From contig JBGTLW010000056.1 in NCBI GenBank assembly GCA_041743835.1, forward strand, positions 1 through 8,552: 8,552 nt of DNA. The letters run 5' to 3'. Source of the stretch: JBGTLW01 sp041743835 (GTDB lineage: Bacteria; Planctomycetota; Phycisphaerae; Phycisphaerales; Phycisphaeraceae). The number at the start of each line of letters is the position of its first letter. The stretch's first letter is position 1. A model generated the notes under the pieces. It worked only from the letters and a program-made list of their open reading frames with translations, had not been told where the DNA came from and did no database searches. This document shows positions 1 through 6,456 of the stretch, in pieces. The translations under genes and the position numbers were made by a program.

Positions 1-221
1 TTACCCAGCGGGTGGGCATCCCGCCCCACCGTCACCTGACCGAGGCTCGCGTCCGCCGGGCGCTACGGCTGCTGCAGGACACGGACCTGCCCCTCGCCGA
101 GGTCGCCGAGCAATCGGGCCTCATCAGCACGCACAACCTGACCCGACACATCCGCGCGGCAGCCGGCACCGCACCGGGCACGCTCCGGGAAAACCAGCGT
201 GCCGGCAGGGTTCGCGAATGA
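1..221 (+). CDS. AraC-family transcriptional regulator, C-terminal fragment (5' end outside window)
   Basis: The reading frame is open from the window edge (first full codon at position 3) to a TGA at 219-221, giving about 72 residues of a C-terminus. The visible part matches the double helix-turn-helix DNA-binding domain of AraC/XylS regulators. The end of the first HTH reads TQRVGIPPHRHL, followed by the linker helix ARVRRALRLLQDTDLPLAEVA. The second HTH runs AEQSGLISTHNLTRHIRAA and ends in the family-typical G-x-x-P segment (GTAPGTLRE). The glycine usually followed by Phe is followed by Leu here, a mild departure. The effector or sensor domain lies outside the window, so target and ligand cannot be told. 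A GTG at 12 could be called as a start, but it sits inside the domain, so the gene is truncated by the window rather than short. It is convergent with pyrB, 31 nt away, with no clear terminator between them. Confidence 0.85.
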   Translation, partial: TQRVGIPPHRHLTEARVRRALRLLQDTDLPLAEVAEQSGLISTHNLTRHIRAAAGTAPGTLRENQRAGRVRE

Positions 222-252
222 TAAGCCTCACCCCATCAGAGCCGCCGGCCTT

Positions 253-1203
253 TCACTGCACGCCTGTCACCAGGTACAGCACCGCCATGCGGATCGCCAG
301 GCCGTTGGTGACCTGTTGGAGGATCGCGCTGTTGGGGCCGTCGGCTACGGCCGAGTCGATCTCCAGCCCCCGATTCATCGGGCCCGGGTGCATGACGACG
401 ATGTCGGGCTTGGCGCGCTTGAGCCGCGCAGATGTCAGGCCATAGGTCGCGTGGTATTCGTGGATGCTCGGGAAGGCTGGCCCCGACAGCCGCTCGAACT
501 GCACCCGCAGCATGTTGACCACATCCACCGTCGGCAGGACCGCTTCCAGATCGTGGCTCACCTCACACCCCAGCGACTCGAAGGTGCGCGGCAGGAGCGT
601 GGGCGGGCCCACCAGCGTGACCGATGCGCCGAGCTTGATGAGGCAGTGGATGTTGGAGCGGGCGACCCGGCTGTGCGCAATGTCGCCGACGATGGCGACA
701 CGCAGGCCCGTGAAGTCGAAGCCGTCGGTCCGGCCAAGGCGCTGGGCGATCGTGAATGCGTCGAGCAGCGCCTGGGTCGGGTGCTCGTGCTGACCGTCGC
801 CCGCATTGATGACCGAGCACTGCACGGCCGAGGCGAGCTTCCTCGCGGCCCCGGACATGCCGTGCCGGCAAACCATCACGTCAACGCCCATCGCCTCGAT
901 GGTCCGCCCCGTGTCGGTGAGGGTCTCGCCCTTGGACACGCTGGAGCCCTTGCCGGAGAAGTGCAGCACGTCGGCAGACAGCCGCTGAGCCGCGAGCGCG
1001 AAGCTGTTGGCGGTACGGGTCGAGTCCTCGAAGAAGAGGTTGGCGACCACTTTGCCGCGCAGCGCCGGCACTTTCTTGACCGAGCGCTTCGAGACATCTT
1101 CGAGTCCCAGCGCGGTGGTCAACAGGAAGCGGATGTCCTGGGCCGGGAGTTCTTCGAGGCCGAGTAGATGCTTGTGGATCCATGCGTGCGCGTCGGTGGC
1201 CAC
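253..1203 (-). CDS. pyrB: Aspartate carbamoyltransferase catalytic subunit
   Basis: This 316-residue protein catalyses the second step of de novo pyrimidine synthesis in the cytosol: carbamoyl phosphate plus L-aspartate gives N-carbamoyl-L-aspartate. Length fits the catalytic chain. The carbamoyl-phosphate loop FFEDSTRTANSF is at residues 57-68 (S61-T-R-T64). The lysine loop SVSKGETL is at 88-95 (K91). HPTQALLDAF at 141-150 is the transcarbamoylase HPTQ motif. The aspartate-binding half has GDIAHSRVARSN at 173-184, R233 and R238, and the HPGPMNRG loop at 272-279. That loop resembles the Bacillus-like class more than the HPLPR of E. coli. The start is GTG at 1201-1203, supported by a GAGG six bases upstream that overlaps the pyrR stop. 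Only 3 nt separate it from pyrR, so translation is probably coupled. No pyrI-like regulatory chain is seen next to it. Confidence 0.97.
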   Translation of the reverse strand: MATDAHAWIHKHLLGLEELPAQDIRFLLTTALGLEDVSKRSVKKVPALRGKVVANLFFEDSTRTANSFALAAQRLSADVLHFSGKGSSVSKGETLTDTGRTIEAMGVDVMVCRHGMSGAARKLASAVQCSVINAGDGQHEHPTQALLDAFTIAQRLGRTDGFDFTGLRVAIVGDIAHSRVARSNIHCLIKLGASVTLVGPPTLLPRTFESLGCEVSHDLEAVLPTVDVVNMLRVQFERLSGPAFPSIHEYHATYGLTSARLKRAKPDIVVMHPGPMNRGLEIDSAVADGPNSAILQQVTNGLAIRMAVLYLVTGVQ

Positions 1204-1206
1204 GGG

Positions 1207-1773
1207 TTACCTCGCTCGGGGGTCGGGGACCGAAAGCAGTTCGTCTTTGTCGTGGATCGGCCTGATGCGGAGCTTGACCTTGTCCCGGCCGGGCATGTCG
1301 CGGATGTCCAGCGCCGCAAAGTCGGGTTGGATGGGGAGCTCACGCCCGCCACGGTCGGCCAGCACACCAAGCCACACCCGGCGGGGCCGACCAAAATCCA
1401 CCAGCGCCTGCAACGCCGCACGCGTGGTTCGGCCGGACATCATCACGTCATCGATCAGCATCACATCCAGCCCATCGAGCGCGAAGGGGATGTCCGTGGT
1501 CTGCACGACCGGCTGGGGCCCGATCTCAGACAGGTCGTCGCGGTAGAGCGTGATGTCCAATGAACCCACACGGTCGGCAAACGTGTCGTGACCGAGCAGA
1601 TCGGCGATGCGTGCGGCCAGCAGGTCGCCCCGGCTCTTGAGGCCAACCAACGCCCAACGCGCCGGCTCGCCATCACCTGCCGAGGAGGAGACGGTGTCCC
1701 CGACCCAGCTCGCCAGCCGCTGGATCAACTCCGCCACGCGCTGTTCATCAGCCAACACCTGCATGGTCGGCAT
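1207..1773 (-). CDS. pyrR: Bifunctional pyr operon regulator / uracil phosphoribosyltransferase PyrR
   Basis: This 188-residue protein has the type I phosphoribosyltransferase fold. The PRPP-binding motif VMLIDDVMMSGRTTRAA spans residues 104-120. Other PyrR-typical stretches are GLKSRGDLLAARI (44-56), LDITLYRDDL (72-81) and FGRPRRVWLGVLADRGGRELPIQPDF (127-152, quoted here as a region). Family members bind pyr mRNA when UMP/UTP is high and attenuate or repress pyr expression; many also convert uracil plus PRPP to UMP. Placement directly upstream of pyrB fits that role. Two ATG starts are possible, at 1773 and 1764; neither has a clear Shine-Dalgarno, and the second aligns better with the usual PyrR N-terminus (a short lead into L-x-DEQ). 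Only 35 nt separate it from the lipoprotein gene, too little for a classical pyr attenuator leader, so control would have to act at translation or elsewhere. The last about 12 residues are a family-variable tail. Confidence 0.95.
   Translation of the reverse strand: MPTMQVLADEQRVAELIQRLASWVGDTVSSSAGDGEPARWALVGLKSRGDLLAARIADLLGHDTFADRVGSLDITLYRDDLSEIGPQPVVQTTDIPFALDGLDVMLIDDVMMSGRTTRAALQALVDFGRPRRVWLGVLADRGGRELPIQPDFAALDIRDMPGRDKVKLRIRPIHDKDELLSVPDPRAR
1210..1213 (-). promoter_or_regulatory. Ribosome binding site of pyrB (supports the GTG start)
   Basis: On the minus strand GAGG lies six bases before the GTG at 1203 and overlaps the end of pyrR: the last G of the last sense codon region runs into the pyrR TAA. 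The overlap argues for coupled translation of pyrR and pyrB. It also means that a factor bound around the pyrR stop would block pyrB initiation. Confidence 0.6.
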
Positions 1774-1808
1774 GGTAGCAGATCGTCACCAAACCCCGCC
1801 GCACACGC

Positions 1809-2993
1809 TCATTTGCCCCGCAACGGCTTGCTATCAACCTCGTCGAGCAGTTGGCGGATGAGCTGGGTGCGGTCGCGGTCCTTGTCCGACTGGACCAGCG
1901 CGTGGTCAGCGACGAGGTTGATCTCGATGGGCACCGCGTCCATGGACCCGCCGTGCTTGTCGGTCACATCCACCTTGAGCACGTACTTGCCGACCCCGAG
2001 CCGGGCGGGCAGCGTGATCATCTGCACGACGAAGAAGTCACGCCGCCGATTCTGCGACCGATCGACGATCTCCTGTGTGGGGTTGCGCCAGACCTTTTGG
2101 CCATCCCAATCGGTGTAGATCGCGATCTCCTGTTCGAGCCGGACCTCAAACTCACCATCGCCCCGCTTCACGGCGGTGAAGTTGTCCAGTTCGACGTACA
2201 CGATCATCTTGTGTTCGCGGCCGGCGAGGAAGGTCCGGCCCTCGAAAGGCTCGTACACGCCGTAGCCCTCGACTTTGCGGCAAATCTCGACCCGACGCAC
2301 CTCCAGCGGCACCGGGCCAAACATCTCGTCGATCGCTTCCTGTGCGGCCGTGCGGTTGATCCGGCCGTCGCCGGAGGTGAGCTGATGCTTCAGGAGCTGG
2401 ACCACACTCTGGAAGCGGGCCAGTTGCTCGCGTTGATCGCTGTCGAGCGGGTCGATGAACGAGCGGTCGATGTCCGAGCCGGGCTGGGTGAGCGTCAGCA
2501 GCGTGGCATCGAGGGCCCGGTTCATCGCGGAGTCGCCGCCCTTGCGGAGTTCAGCCAGCATCGCGCTTAGCAGGGCGCGGCGGTCCATCGGGGCCGGGGC
2601 GGGCTGTGTGGCTGGCTTCTTAGGTTCGGCGGTCGGCCACTCGGGGTCGTCCACGGACACGGTGGCTTCGCTGGTCAGGTTGGCGCTGACCTTCGGGGCG
2701 GTGGCCGGGGCGGGTGTTGGACGGTCGGAGGGGTCGGGTTCGATCCACTCGATGGTGGGGCCGGCGTCGGGCTCGGCGGCCTGCGACCGGGCCATGGCCT
2801 CGGCCAGCCGCTGGGCCTGAGTGAAGGCCATGGCGTCAATCGGGTCGGCCGGGGCTTCGACCGCCATGCCCGTGGTGTTGGCGGCGGCGCGTTCGGCCTT
2901 GGGCTTGCTTTCGCAGGCTAGTAGCACGCACGCAGCGGCGGCGGCTACGAGGCCAAAGGCGATCAGACGGGGGGTGCGACAATCGATCCGCAT
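1809..2993 (-). CDS. Putative secreted lipoprotein of unknown function
   Basis: I do not recognise the family. From the ATG at 2993 the protein has 394 residues. A GTG five codons upstream (3008) is possible, but a GGAGG sits 4 nt before the ATG, so I chose the ATG. The N-terminus is a lipoprotein signal: arginines, a hydrophobic stretch LIAFGLVAAAAACVLLAC (10-27), with lipobox LLAC and lipidated Cys at 27. Next comes a low-complexity Ala/Pro/Glu-rich region (about 30-136), probably a disordered spacer. A helical segment follows (137-225), then a probably beta-rich domain (about 228-365) with aromatic and charged strands such as HKMIVYVELDNF and GKYVLKVDVTDKHGG. A charged helix (370-390) closes it. 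The predicted location is membrane-anchored and outside the cytoplasm. It lies between holA (85 nt upstream) and pyrR (35 nt downstream). Nothing in the sequence ties it functionally to either. Confidence 0.8.
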   Translation of the reverse strand: MRIDCRTPRLIAFGLVAAAAACVLLACESKPKAERAAANTTGMAVEAPADPIDAMAFTQAQRLAEAMARSQAAEPDAGPTIEWIEPDPSDRPTPAPATAPKVSANLTSEATVSVDDPEWPTAEPKKPATQPAPAPMDRRALLSAMLAELRKGGDSAMNRALDATLLTLTQPGSDIDRSFIDPLDSDQREQLARFQSVVQLLKHQLTSGDGRINRTAAQEAIDEMFGPVPLEVRRVEICRKVEGYGVYEPFEGRTFLAGREHKMIVYVELDNFTAVKRGDGEFEVRLEQEIAIYTDWDGQKVWRNPTQEIVDRSQNRRRDFFVVQMITLPARLGVGKYVLKVDVTDKHGGSMDAVPIEINLVADHALVQSDKDRDRTQLIRQLLDEVDSKPLRGK

Positions 2994-2997
2994 TGTG

Positions 2998-3002
2998 CCT
3001 CC
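2998..3002 (-). promoter_or_regulatory. Ribosome binding site of the lipoprotein gene
   Basis: A full GGAGG on the minus strand lies 4 nt before the ATG at 2993. It sits inside the alternative reading that begins at the GTG at 3008, so it decides for the shorter 394-residue product whose signal peptide starts MRIDCRTPRL. Confidence 0.7.
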
Positions 3003-3029
3003 ATGCACGTGCCAGCGAATGGACCCGGC

Positions 3030-3068
3030 GGCGGCATCCTGCCACCGCGCAGCGGGCCGGGCGGCCCG
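3030..3068 (-). other. Two short hairpins in the holA-lipoprotein spacer
   Basis: In the 85-nt gap after the holA stop, CGGGCC/GGCCCG (3053-3058 with 3063-3068) forms a 6-bp GC stem with a 4-nt loop. Next to it, 3030-3036 pairs with 3040-3046: seven base pairs in minus-strand RNA, counting one U-G wobble, with a 3-nt loop. No T-run follows either stem, so they are not convincing intrinsic terminators. They could modulate read-through or mRNA stability, or be chance in GC-rich DNA. Confidence 0.3.
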
Positions 3069-3078
3069 GGGTCTTGGT

Positions 3079-4098
3079 TTATCTGTTATCGGCCAATGTC
3101 ACGCTGAAGCATTCGAGATTCAGGCGGGTCGTCCCGAACCCCGACTTGCCCCGCGAGTCCGCCCGGACCACCGCGTCCAGCAAGCGCATCGCCCGCCCCG
3201 GCCCGAGTTTGTCCAGCACCGAGAAAAACAGGCGCTCAAGCTGACCCCAGACCTTCACCTCCCTGGCGATCGCGCTGCGGGCGAAACCCTGAGCCGCCAG
3301 CGCCTCCGCCATCGCCAGCTTGCGGATCAGGTCGGCCACGAAATACATCACCAGAGGCTCGGGCTGGCCGGAGAGATCGATCATCTCATGCACCACCTCC
3401 ACCGCATCGCCCACCGAGCCCCGCTGCATCGCCCCGAGCATCGCCTCCCGCACCTTGTACGCCTGCTCATCGCTGCCCTTGCCCACCACCTCGCGCACCA
3501 GCTTGTCGTCCACGGGCTTGCCAGCCTCGGCCATGAGCGCCAGCTTGCCCGCCTCCGCGTCCAGCGCCGCGAGCATCGTGCCCACACGCTCTACCAGAAG
3601 CTGGGCCGCGGATCGCGTGATCTTCGTGCCGTGCTTCTGCTCGCAACGCTCGGTCAGCCACGCCACCGCCTCGGGGGGCTTGAGCAGGTCACACTTGATG
3701 ATGGCCCCGTGCGCAGCGATCAACTTGTCCAAGTTGCCCGCGTTCCACGTGTCGCATCGCAGGACCAGCGTCGCGTGGTCCACCGGGTTCTTGGCGTACT
3801 CCTCCATGACCTTGCGGTGCTTCTTCACGAACTCGTCCGCGGCATCGACGACCACGAGTTTGTAAGTGGCCATGAGCGAATAACCACGCAGCTCATCAAA
3901 GACATCCGAGAGCGTCGCGCTGTTGCCGTCGAGCTCGAAGGTATCGATCTCGCCGTGGGCCGCCCTCATCGCGTCGCGCAGCTCGGTGAACCGCTGGCGT
4001 TTAAGCATGTGCTCCTTGCCGGTGAGCACGAGGATGCGTGTCGTCGCGTCGATGGCTGGCGCGGCCTTGGATTTTGGGCTGGTCGTGCGTTTGGCCAT
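3079..4098 (-). CDS. holA: DNA polymerase III subunit delta
   Basis: The delta subunit is the clamp-loader wrench that opens the beta sliding clamp during DNA replication. The protein has 339 residues, the usual size. After a Lys/Ser/Pro-rich head (1-18) comes the first beta strand and P-loop-like region RILVLTGKEHMLKRQR (21-36); as expected for delta, no true Walker A is present. Further family features are the FELDGNSATLSDVFDELRGY stretch (54-73), KLVVVDAADEFVK (80-92), an ATLVLRCDTWN strand (109-119), and KCDLLKPPEAVAWL (135-148). A helical lid region with LAALDAEAGKLALMA (176-190) precedes the C-terminal oligomerisation helices, where DLSGQPEPLVMYFVADLIRK (241-260) is typical. Family identity rests on this order of segments and is fairly secure. 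The start is ATG at 4096-4098 with no clear Shine-Dalgarno; the mgtE stop is only 9 nt upstream, so coupled translation is likely. Confidence 0.88.
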   Translation of the reverse strand: MAKRTTSPKSKAAPAIDATTRILVLTGKEHMLKRQRFTELRDAMRAAHGEIDTFELDGNSATLSDVFDELRGYSLMATYKLVVVDAADEFVKKHRKVMEEYAKNPVDHATLVLRCDTWNAGNLDKLIAAHGAIIKCDLLKPPEAVAWLTERCEQKHGTKITRSAAQLLVERVGTMLAALDAEAGKLALMAEAGKPVDDKLVREVVGKGSDEQAYKVREAMLGAMQRGSVGDAVEVVHEMIDLSGQPEPLVMYFVADLIRKLAMAEALAAQGFARSAIAREVKVWGQLERLFFSVLDKLGPGRAMRLLDAVVRADSRGKSGFGTTRLNLECFSVTLADNR

Positions 4099-4107
4099 GG
4101 CGTTGTT

Positions 4108-5502
4108 TTACGGGCTTATCAGGTTCATCGCGAGTTCTGCGAAGATTAGCACGGTGAGGAAACTTGCCAGGTCCACCGTGGTGGTGAGCAGGGGCACGGA
4201 CGCCATCGCGGGGTCGATGCCAAACTTCCGCAGGATCAGTGGGACCGTCCCGCCCACGCCCTTGGCGACCACCATCACGATCGGCAGCGAGGCCCCCAGC
4301 ACGACGGAGAGCCAGAAGTTCTGCTGCCAGGCCAGGCTGATGACAAACAGTAAAGCGCCAAGGATCAGGCCGTTGAACACCGCGACCGACGCTTCCTTAA
4401 GCAGCACCGGGAAGAGGTCCGAGGGCTTGATGAGGCCCAGCGAGATCTCCCTCATGCTCACGGCCACGGACTGCCCGCCCCCACTGCCGCAGATGCCCGC
4501 GACCACCGGCAAAAACGCCGCGAGGATCGGCAGCTTGCCCACCGTGCCCTCGAACAGCGCGATGATGGACGCGGAGATAAACAGCAGCAGCAGGATGGGC
4601 AGCAGGAACGCAAGACGCCTGGCCGCACGGTTCCACAGCGGCATCGACCGCAGCTCTTCACCGCCGATGATCCCGCCGAACTTCGCCAGCGCTTCCTGCG
4701 CGCTTTCGGTGATGGCTTCCTGCACCGCAGCCCGGCGGACAACGCCGATGAGCCGGTTCTCCTCATCGACCACGGGCACCGCCATGAGGTCCACGCGGTC
4801 AAAGAGGTCCTCCAACTCACTGAGCGGCGTCGTCGCGGCGATCGTGATGGGCTTCTCGATCAGCGCTTCCCGCAGGGGCCGGCCCGCGTGAGCCATCACC
4901 AGCGCCCGCATCGGTGCGACACCCACGAGGCGGCGGCGCTCATCCACGCCGTAGAGATAACGCACCTCATATTCGTTGTACTTGTCCGAGTGCAGCCGCA
5001 GGTCCTGGCGGACGAAGCTCACGTCCTGCTCGGCGGGGTACACCAGAAACTCGGTGATCATCAGCCCGCCCGCGGTGTCGTGCGGGAAATCCAGACGCTT
5101 GCGGACGTCCTGAGCCTCCTCGGGGTCCATCTGCGCCAGGATGGCGGTGGCGGCATGACCGGCGACCTCGCCGAGCACGTCGGCCTGCTCGTCCGAGTCC
5201 ATCTCATCGATGAGGGCTGCGGCGTCCTCCGTGGTCAGCTCTTCGAGCATGTCCGCCGCGTGGGCGTCGTCGAAGTGCTCCATCAGGTCCGCGCCGAGTT
5301 CCGGCGCAACCGTCGCCAGCAGCGAGAACATGCGGTTGCGGCGGTCCGGGTCCAGGTGCGAGATGGTGTACGCGGTGTCCTGGGGGGGCAACGCATGAAG
5401 CAGCGCGACTAACCGGTCCCCCTCGCGCGCATCGATCGCGTCTTCGAGCTGGTCCCATTGCTCTGCGAGCGCCACTTCGGGGGTCGGATTGGTGTCATTC
5501 AT
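4108..5502 (-). CDS. mgtE: Magnesium transporter MgtE
   Basis: MgtE is a dimeric Mg2+ channel/transporter of the inner membrane, gated by its cytoplasmic Mg2+-sensing domains. This copy has 464 residues from ATG 5502. A GTG at 5517 adds five residues, but a GGAG 7 nt before the ATG favours the shorter form. The N domain (about 15-135) is rich in acidic helices, e.g. MLEELTTEDAAALIDEMD (85-102). Two CBS domains follow (about 140-265), with the family segment HDTAGGLMITEFL at 141-153 and DLMAVPVVDEENRLIGVV (238-255). The plug helix is near 260-285. Five membrane spans lie at about 297-318, 323-346, 371-390, 395-420 and 435-461. The pore aspartate in the last span (TTTVDLASF, D444) is kept. The usual GGNAGTQ motif after span 2 reads CGSGGGQ here (338-344), losing the Asn. 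mgtE is followed by holA 9 nt away and lies 72 nt downstream of surE. Confidence 0.95.
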   Translation of the reverse strand: MNDTNPTPEVALAEQWDQLEDAIDAREGDRLVALLHALPPQDTAYTISHLDPDRRNRMFSLLATVAPELGADLMEHFDDAHAADMLEELTTEDAAALIDEMDSDEQADVLGEVAGHAATAILAQMDPEEAQDVRKRLDFPHDTAGGLMITEFLVYPAEQDVSFVRQDLRLHSDKYNEYEVRYLYGVDERRRLVGVAPMRALVMAHAGRPLREALIEKPITIAATTPLSELEDLFDRVDLMAVPVVDEENRLIGVVRRAAVQEAITESAQEALAKFGGIIGGEELRSMPLWNRAARRLAFLLPILLLLFISASIIALFEGTVGKLPILAAFLPVVAGICGSGGGQSVAVSMREISLGLIKPSDLFPVLLKEASVAVFNGLILGALLFVISLAWQQNFWLSVVLGASLPIVMVVAKGVGGTVPLILRKFGIDPAMASVPLLTTTVDLASFLTVLIFAELAMNLISP

Positions 5503-5509
5503 GCCGGCA

Positions 5510-5513
5510 CTCC
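5510..5513 (-). promoter_or_regulatory. Ribosome binding site of mgtE
   Basis: GGAG on the minus strand lies 7 nt before the ATG at 5502 and within the five-codon extension that a GTG start at 5517 would add. It supports the start MNDTNPTPEV. No Mg2+-responsive riboswitch fits in the 72 nt between surE and mgtE. Confidence 0.6.
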
Positions 5514-5574
5514 GCACCGCGAGTTTACCCGCGATCCATCACGTCCGGGTTAATGCCCGTTGAGCCAAGCATTC

Positions 5575-6321
5575 TCATGAGGTGTGCGGGCTAGCCCCAT
5601 CGCGGGCGGTGACATCGAACCGCAACGGGGTGACGGTGATGTAGCCCGCGAACAACTCGGCGACATCGGTGCCCGGCTCGATCCGCTGGAACTCCAGCGA
5701 GTTATTGATCTGGTAAAGCCGACCGTCCTTGTCGGCGGTCTGCCCGTAGCGGCAGTTGGTCGGGGCCATGGACACCGGGGCCGAGCGGACACCCAGCGGC
5801 TCAAACCCCCCGTCGAGCTTGGGCACGTTGATATTCACCGCAGTCCCCGGGGCAATACCATCGGCCAGCACGCGATCGATCGTCTGGCGGGCGTGGGCCG
5901 CGGCCCGGCCCCAGTTGTCGTGGTCCCAGTCACCGATGTACAGGCTGCACGCGATGGACGGGATGCTGTGGAACGAACCCTCCACCGCCGCGGCCACCGT
6001 GCCGGAGTAGATGACATTGATGCCGACATTCGCCCCGCTGTTCATGCCCGAGAGGACCAGGTCGATCGGCCCATCCACCAGCCCCGCCAACGCGAGTTTC
6101 ACGCAGTCGGCTGGCCGGCCATCCACGCTTAGCCCACGCACCACCCCGTCGTCGTGATCGACCACGCGGATCGGGCGGTGGAACGTCACCGCGTGGCTCA
6201 TCGCAGACTGCACCTGTGTCGGTGCGATGACGTGGACGTCACCCAAGTCCTTCACCGCAAGGTACAGCGCCCGCAGCCCGGGCGCGTCGATGCCGTCGTC
6301 GTTGGTCAGCAGGATGCGCAT
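5575..6321 (-). CDS. surE: 5'/3'-nucleotidase SurE (stationary-phase survival protein)
   Basis: SurE is a metal-dependent phosphatase that removes phosphate from nucleoside 5'- and 3'-monophosphates in the cytoplasm; some members also act on short polyphosphate. The start at 6321 gives 248 residues, the family length, and begins with the hallmark MRILLTNDDGIDAPGL, whose D8 and D9 bind the metal. Other active-site residues are S39 in QSAMSHAVTF (38-47) and N94 in LSGMNSGANVG (90-100). YSGTVAAAVEG (105-115) is a further family signature. The C-terminal half, including TVAVNINVP-like AVNINVPKL (161-169) and the YITVTPL strand (227-233), is complete. An upstream in-frame ATG at 6420 would add 33 residues, but that extension runs through the rplQ terminator hairpin and lacks family similarity, so I reject it. 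No strong Shine-Dalgarno is visible. It is probably the first gene of the surE-mgtE-holA run. Confidence 0.95.
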   Translation of the reverse strand: MRILLTNDDGIDAPGLRALYLAVKDLGDVHVIAPTQVQSAMSHAVTFHRPIRVVDHDDGVVRGLSVDGRPADCVKLALAGLVDGPIDLVLSGMNSGANVGINVIYSGTVAAAVEGSFHSIPSIACSLYIGDWDHDNWGRAAAHARQTIDRVLADGIAPGTAVNINVPKLDGGFEPLGVRSAPVSMAPTNCRYGQTADKDGRLYQINNSLEFQRIEPGTDVAELFAGYITVTPLRFDVTARDGASPHTS

Positions 6322-6332
6322 GGCCGCATGGT

Positions 6333-6381
6333 AGCCGATCCGCGCTAAGGCCCGGTCACGTTGAAATTGAAGCCGATCCGC
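6333..6381 (-). repeat. 11-bp direct repeat upstream of surE
   Basis: The 11-mer agccgatccgc (plus-strand reading) occurs exactly at 6333-6343 and at 6371-6381, 38 bp start to start. Both copies lie in the 78-bp region between the rplQ terminator and the surE start, where a surE promoter would be expected. They could be an operator pair or chance. I could not assign convincing -35 and -10 boxes in this interval. Confidence 0.4.
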
Positions 6382-6399
6382 TACAACGGCCGTACCAAA

Positions 6400-6432
6400 G
6401 AACAGGCCCACGCAAATCACGTGGGCCTGTTC
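6400..6432 (-). terminator. Rho-independent-like terminator of the rpoA-rplQ transcript
   Basis: A perfect 13-bp inverted repeat, gaacaggcccacg at 6400-6412 and its complement at 6420-6432, encloses a 7-nt loop. It begins 24 nt past the rplQ stop. On the minus strand the stem is followed by TTTGG, so the T-run is short (three Ts) but on the correct side for rplQ; on the plus strand there is none. Strong stem and position make it the end of the ribosomal-protein/alpha operon, and it separates that operon from surE. The weak U-tract leaves some read-through or a 3'-end stabilising role possible. Confidence 0.8.
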
Positions 6433-6456
6433 AATGATGCAGCAAAAGTGGGTGTG

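Noticed and set aside
222..252. A bidirectional terminator between the AraC-type gene and pyrB
   Set aside because: Only a GCCGCCGGC near-palindrome with no usable loop and no T-run is present.
199..1167. A 322-codon plus-strand open frame antisense to pyrB
   Set aside because: The complementary strand codes for PyrB with all catalytic motifs. The antisense product is a shadow and would also overlap the AraC-type gene end.
2821..4149. A 442-codon plus-strand open frame antisense to holA and the lipoprotein start
   Set aside because: Arg/His/Leu-rich shadow translation of the holA antisense strand with no domain and no Shine-Dalgarno; holA itself is well supported.
5503..5574. An Mg2+-sensing riboswitch upstream of mgtE
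   Set aside because: The surE-mgtE gap is 72 nt, too short for the M-box, and no strong conserved-looking fold is visible.
6322..6420. An N-terminal extension of SurE by 33 residues from an upstream ATG
   Set aside because: The canonical SurE start MRILLTNDDG is at 6321, and the extension would have to begin within the rplQ terminator hairpin.
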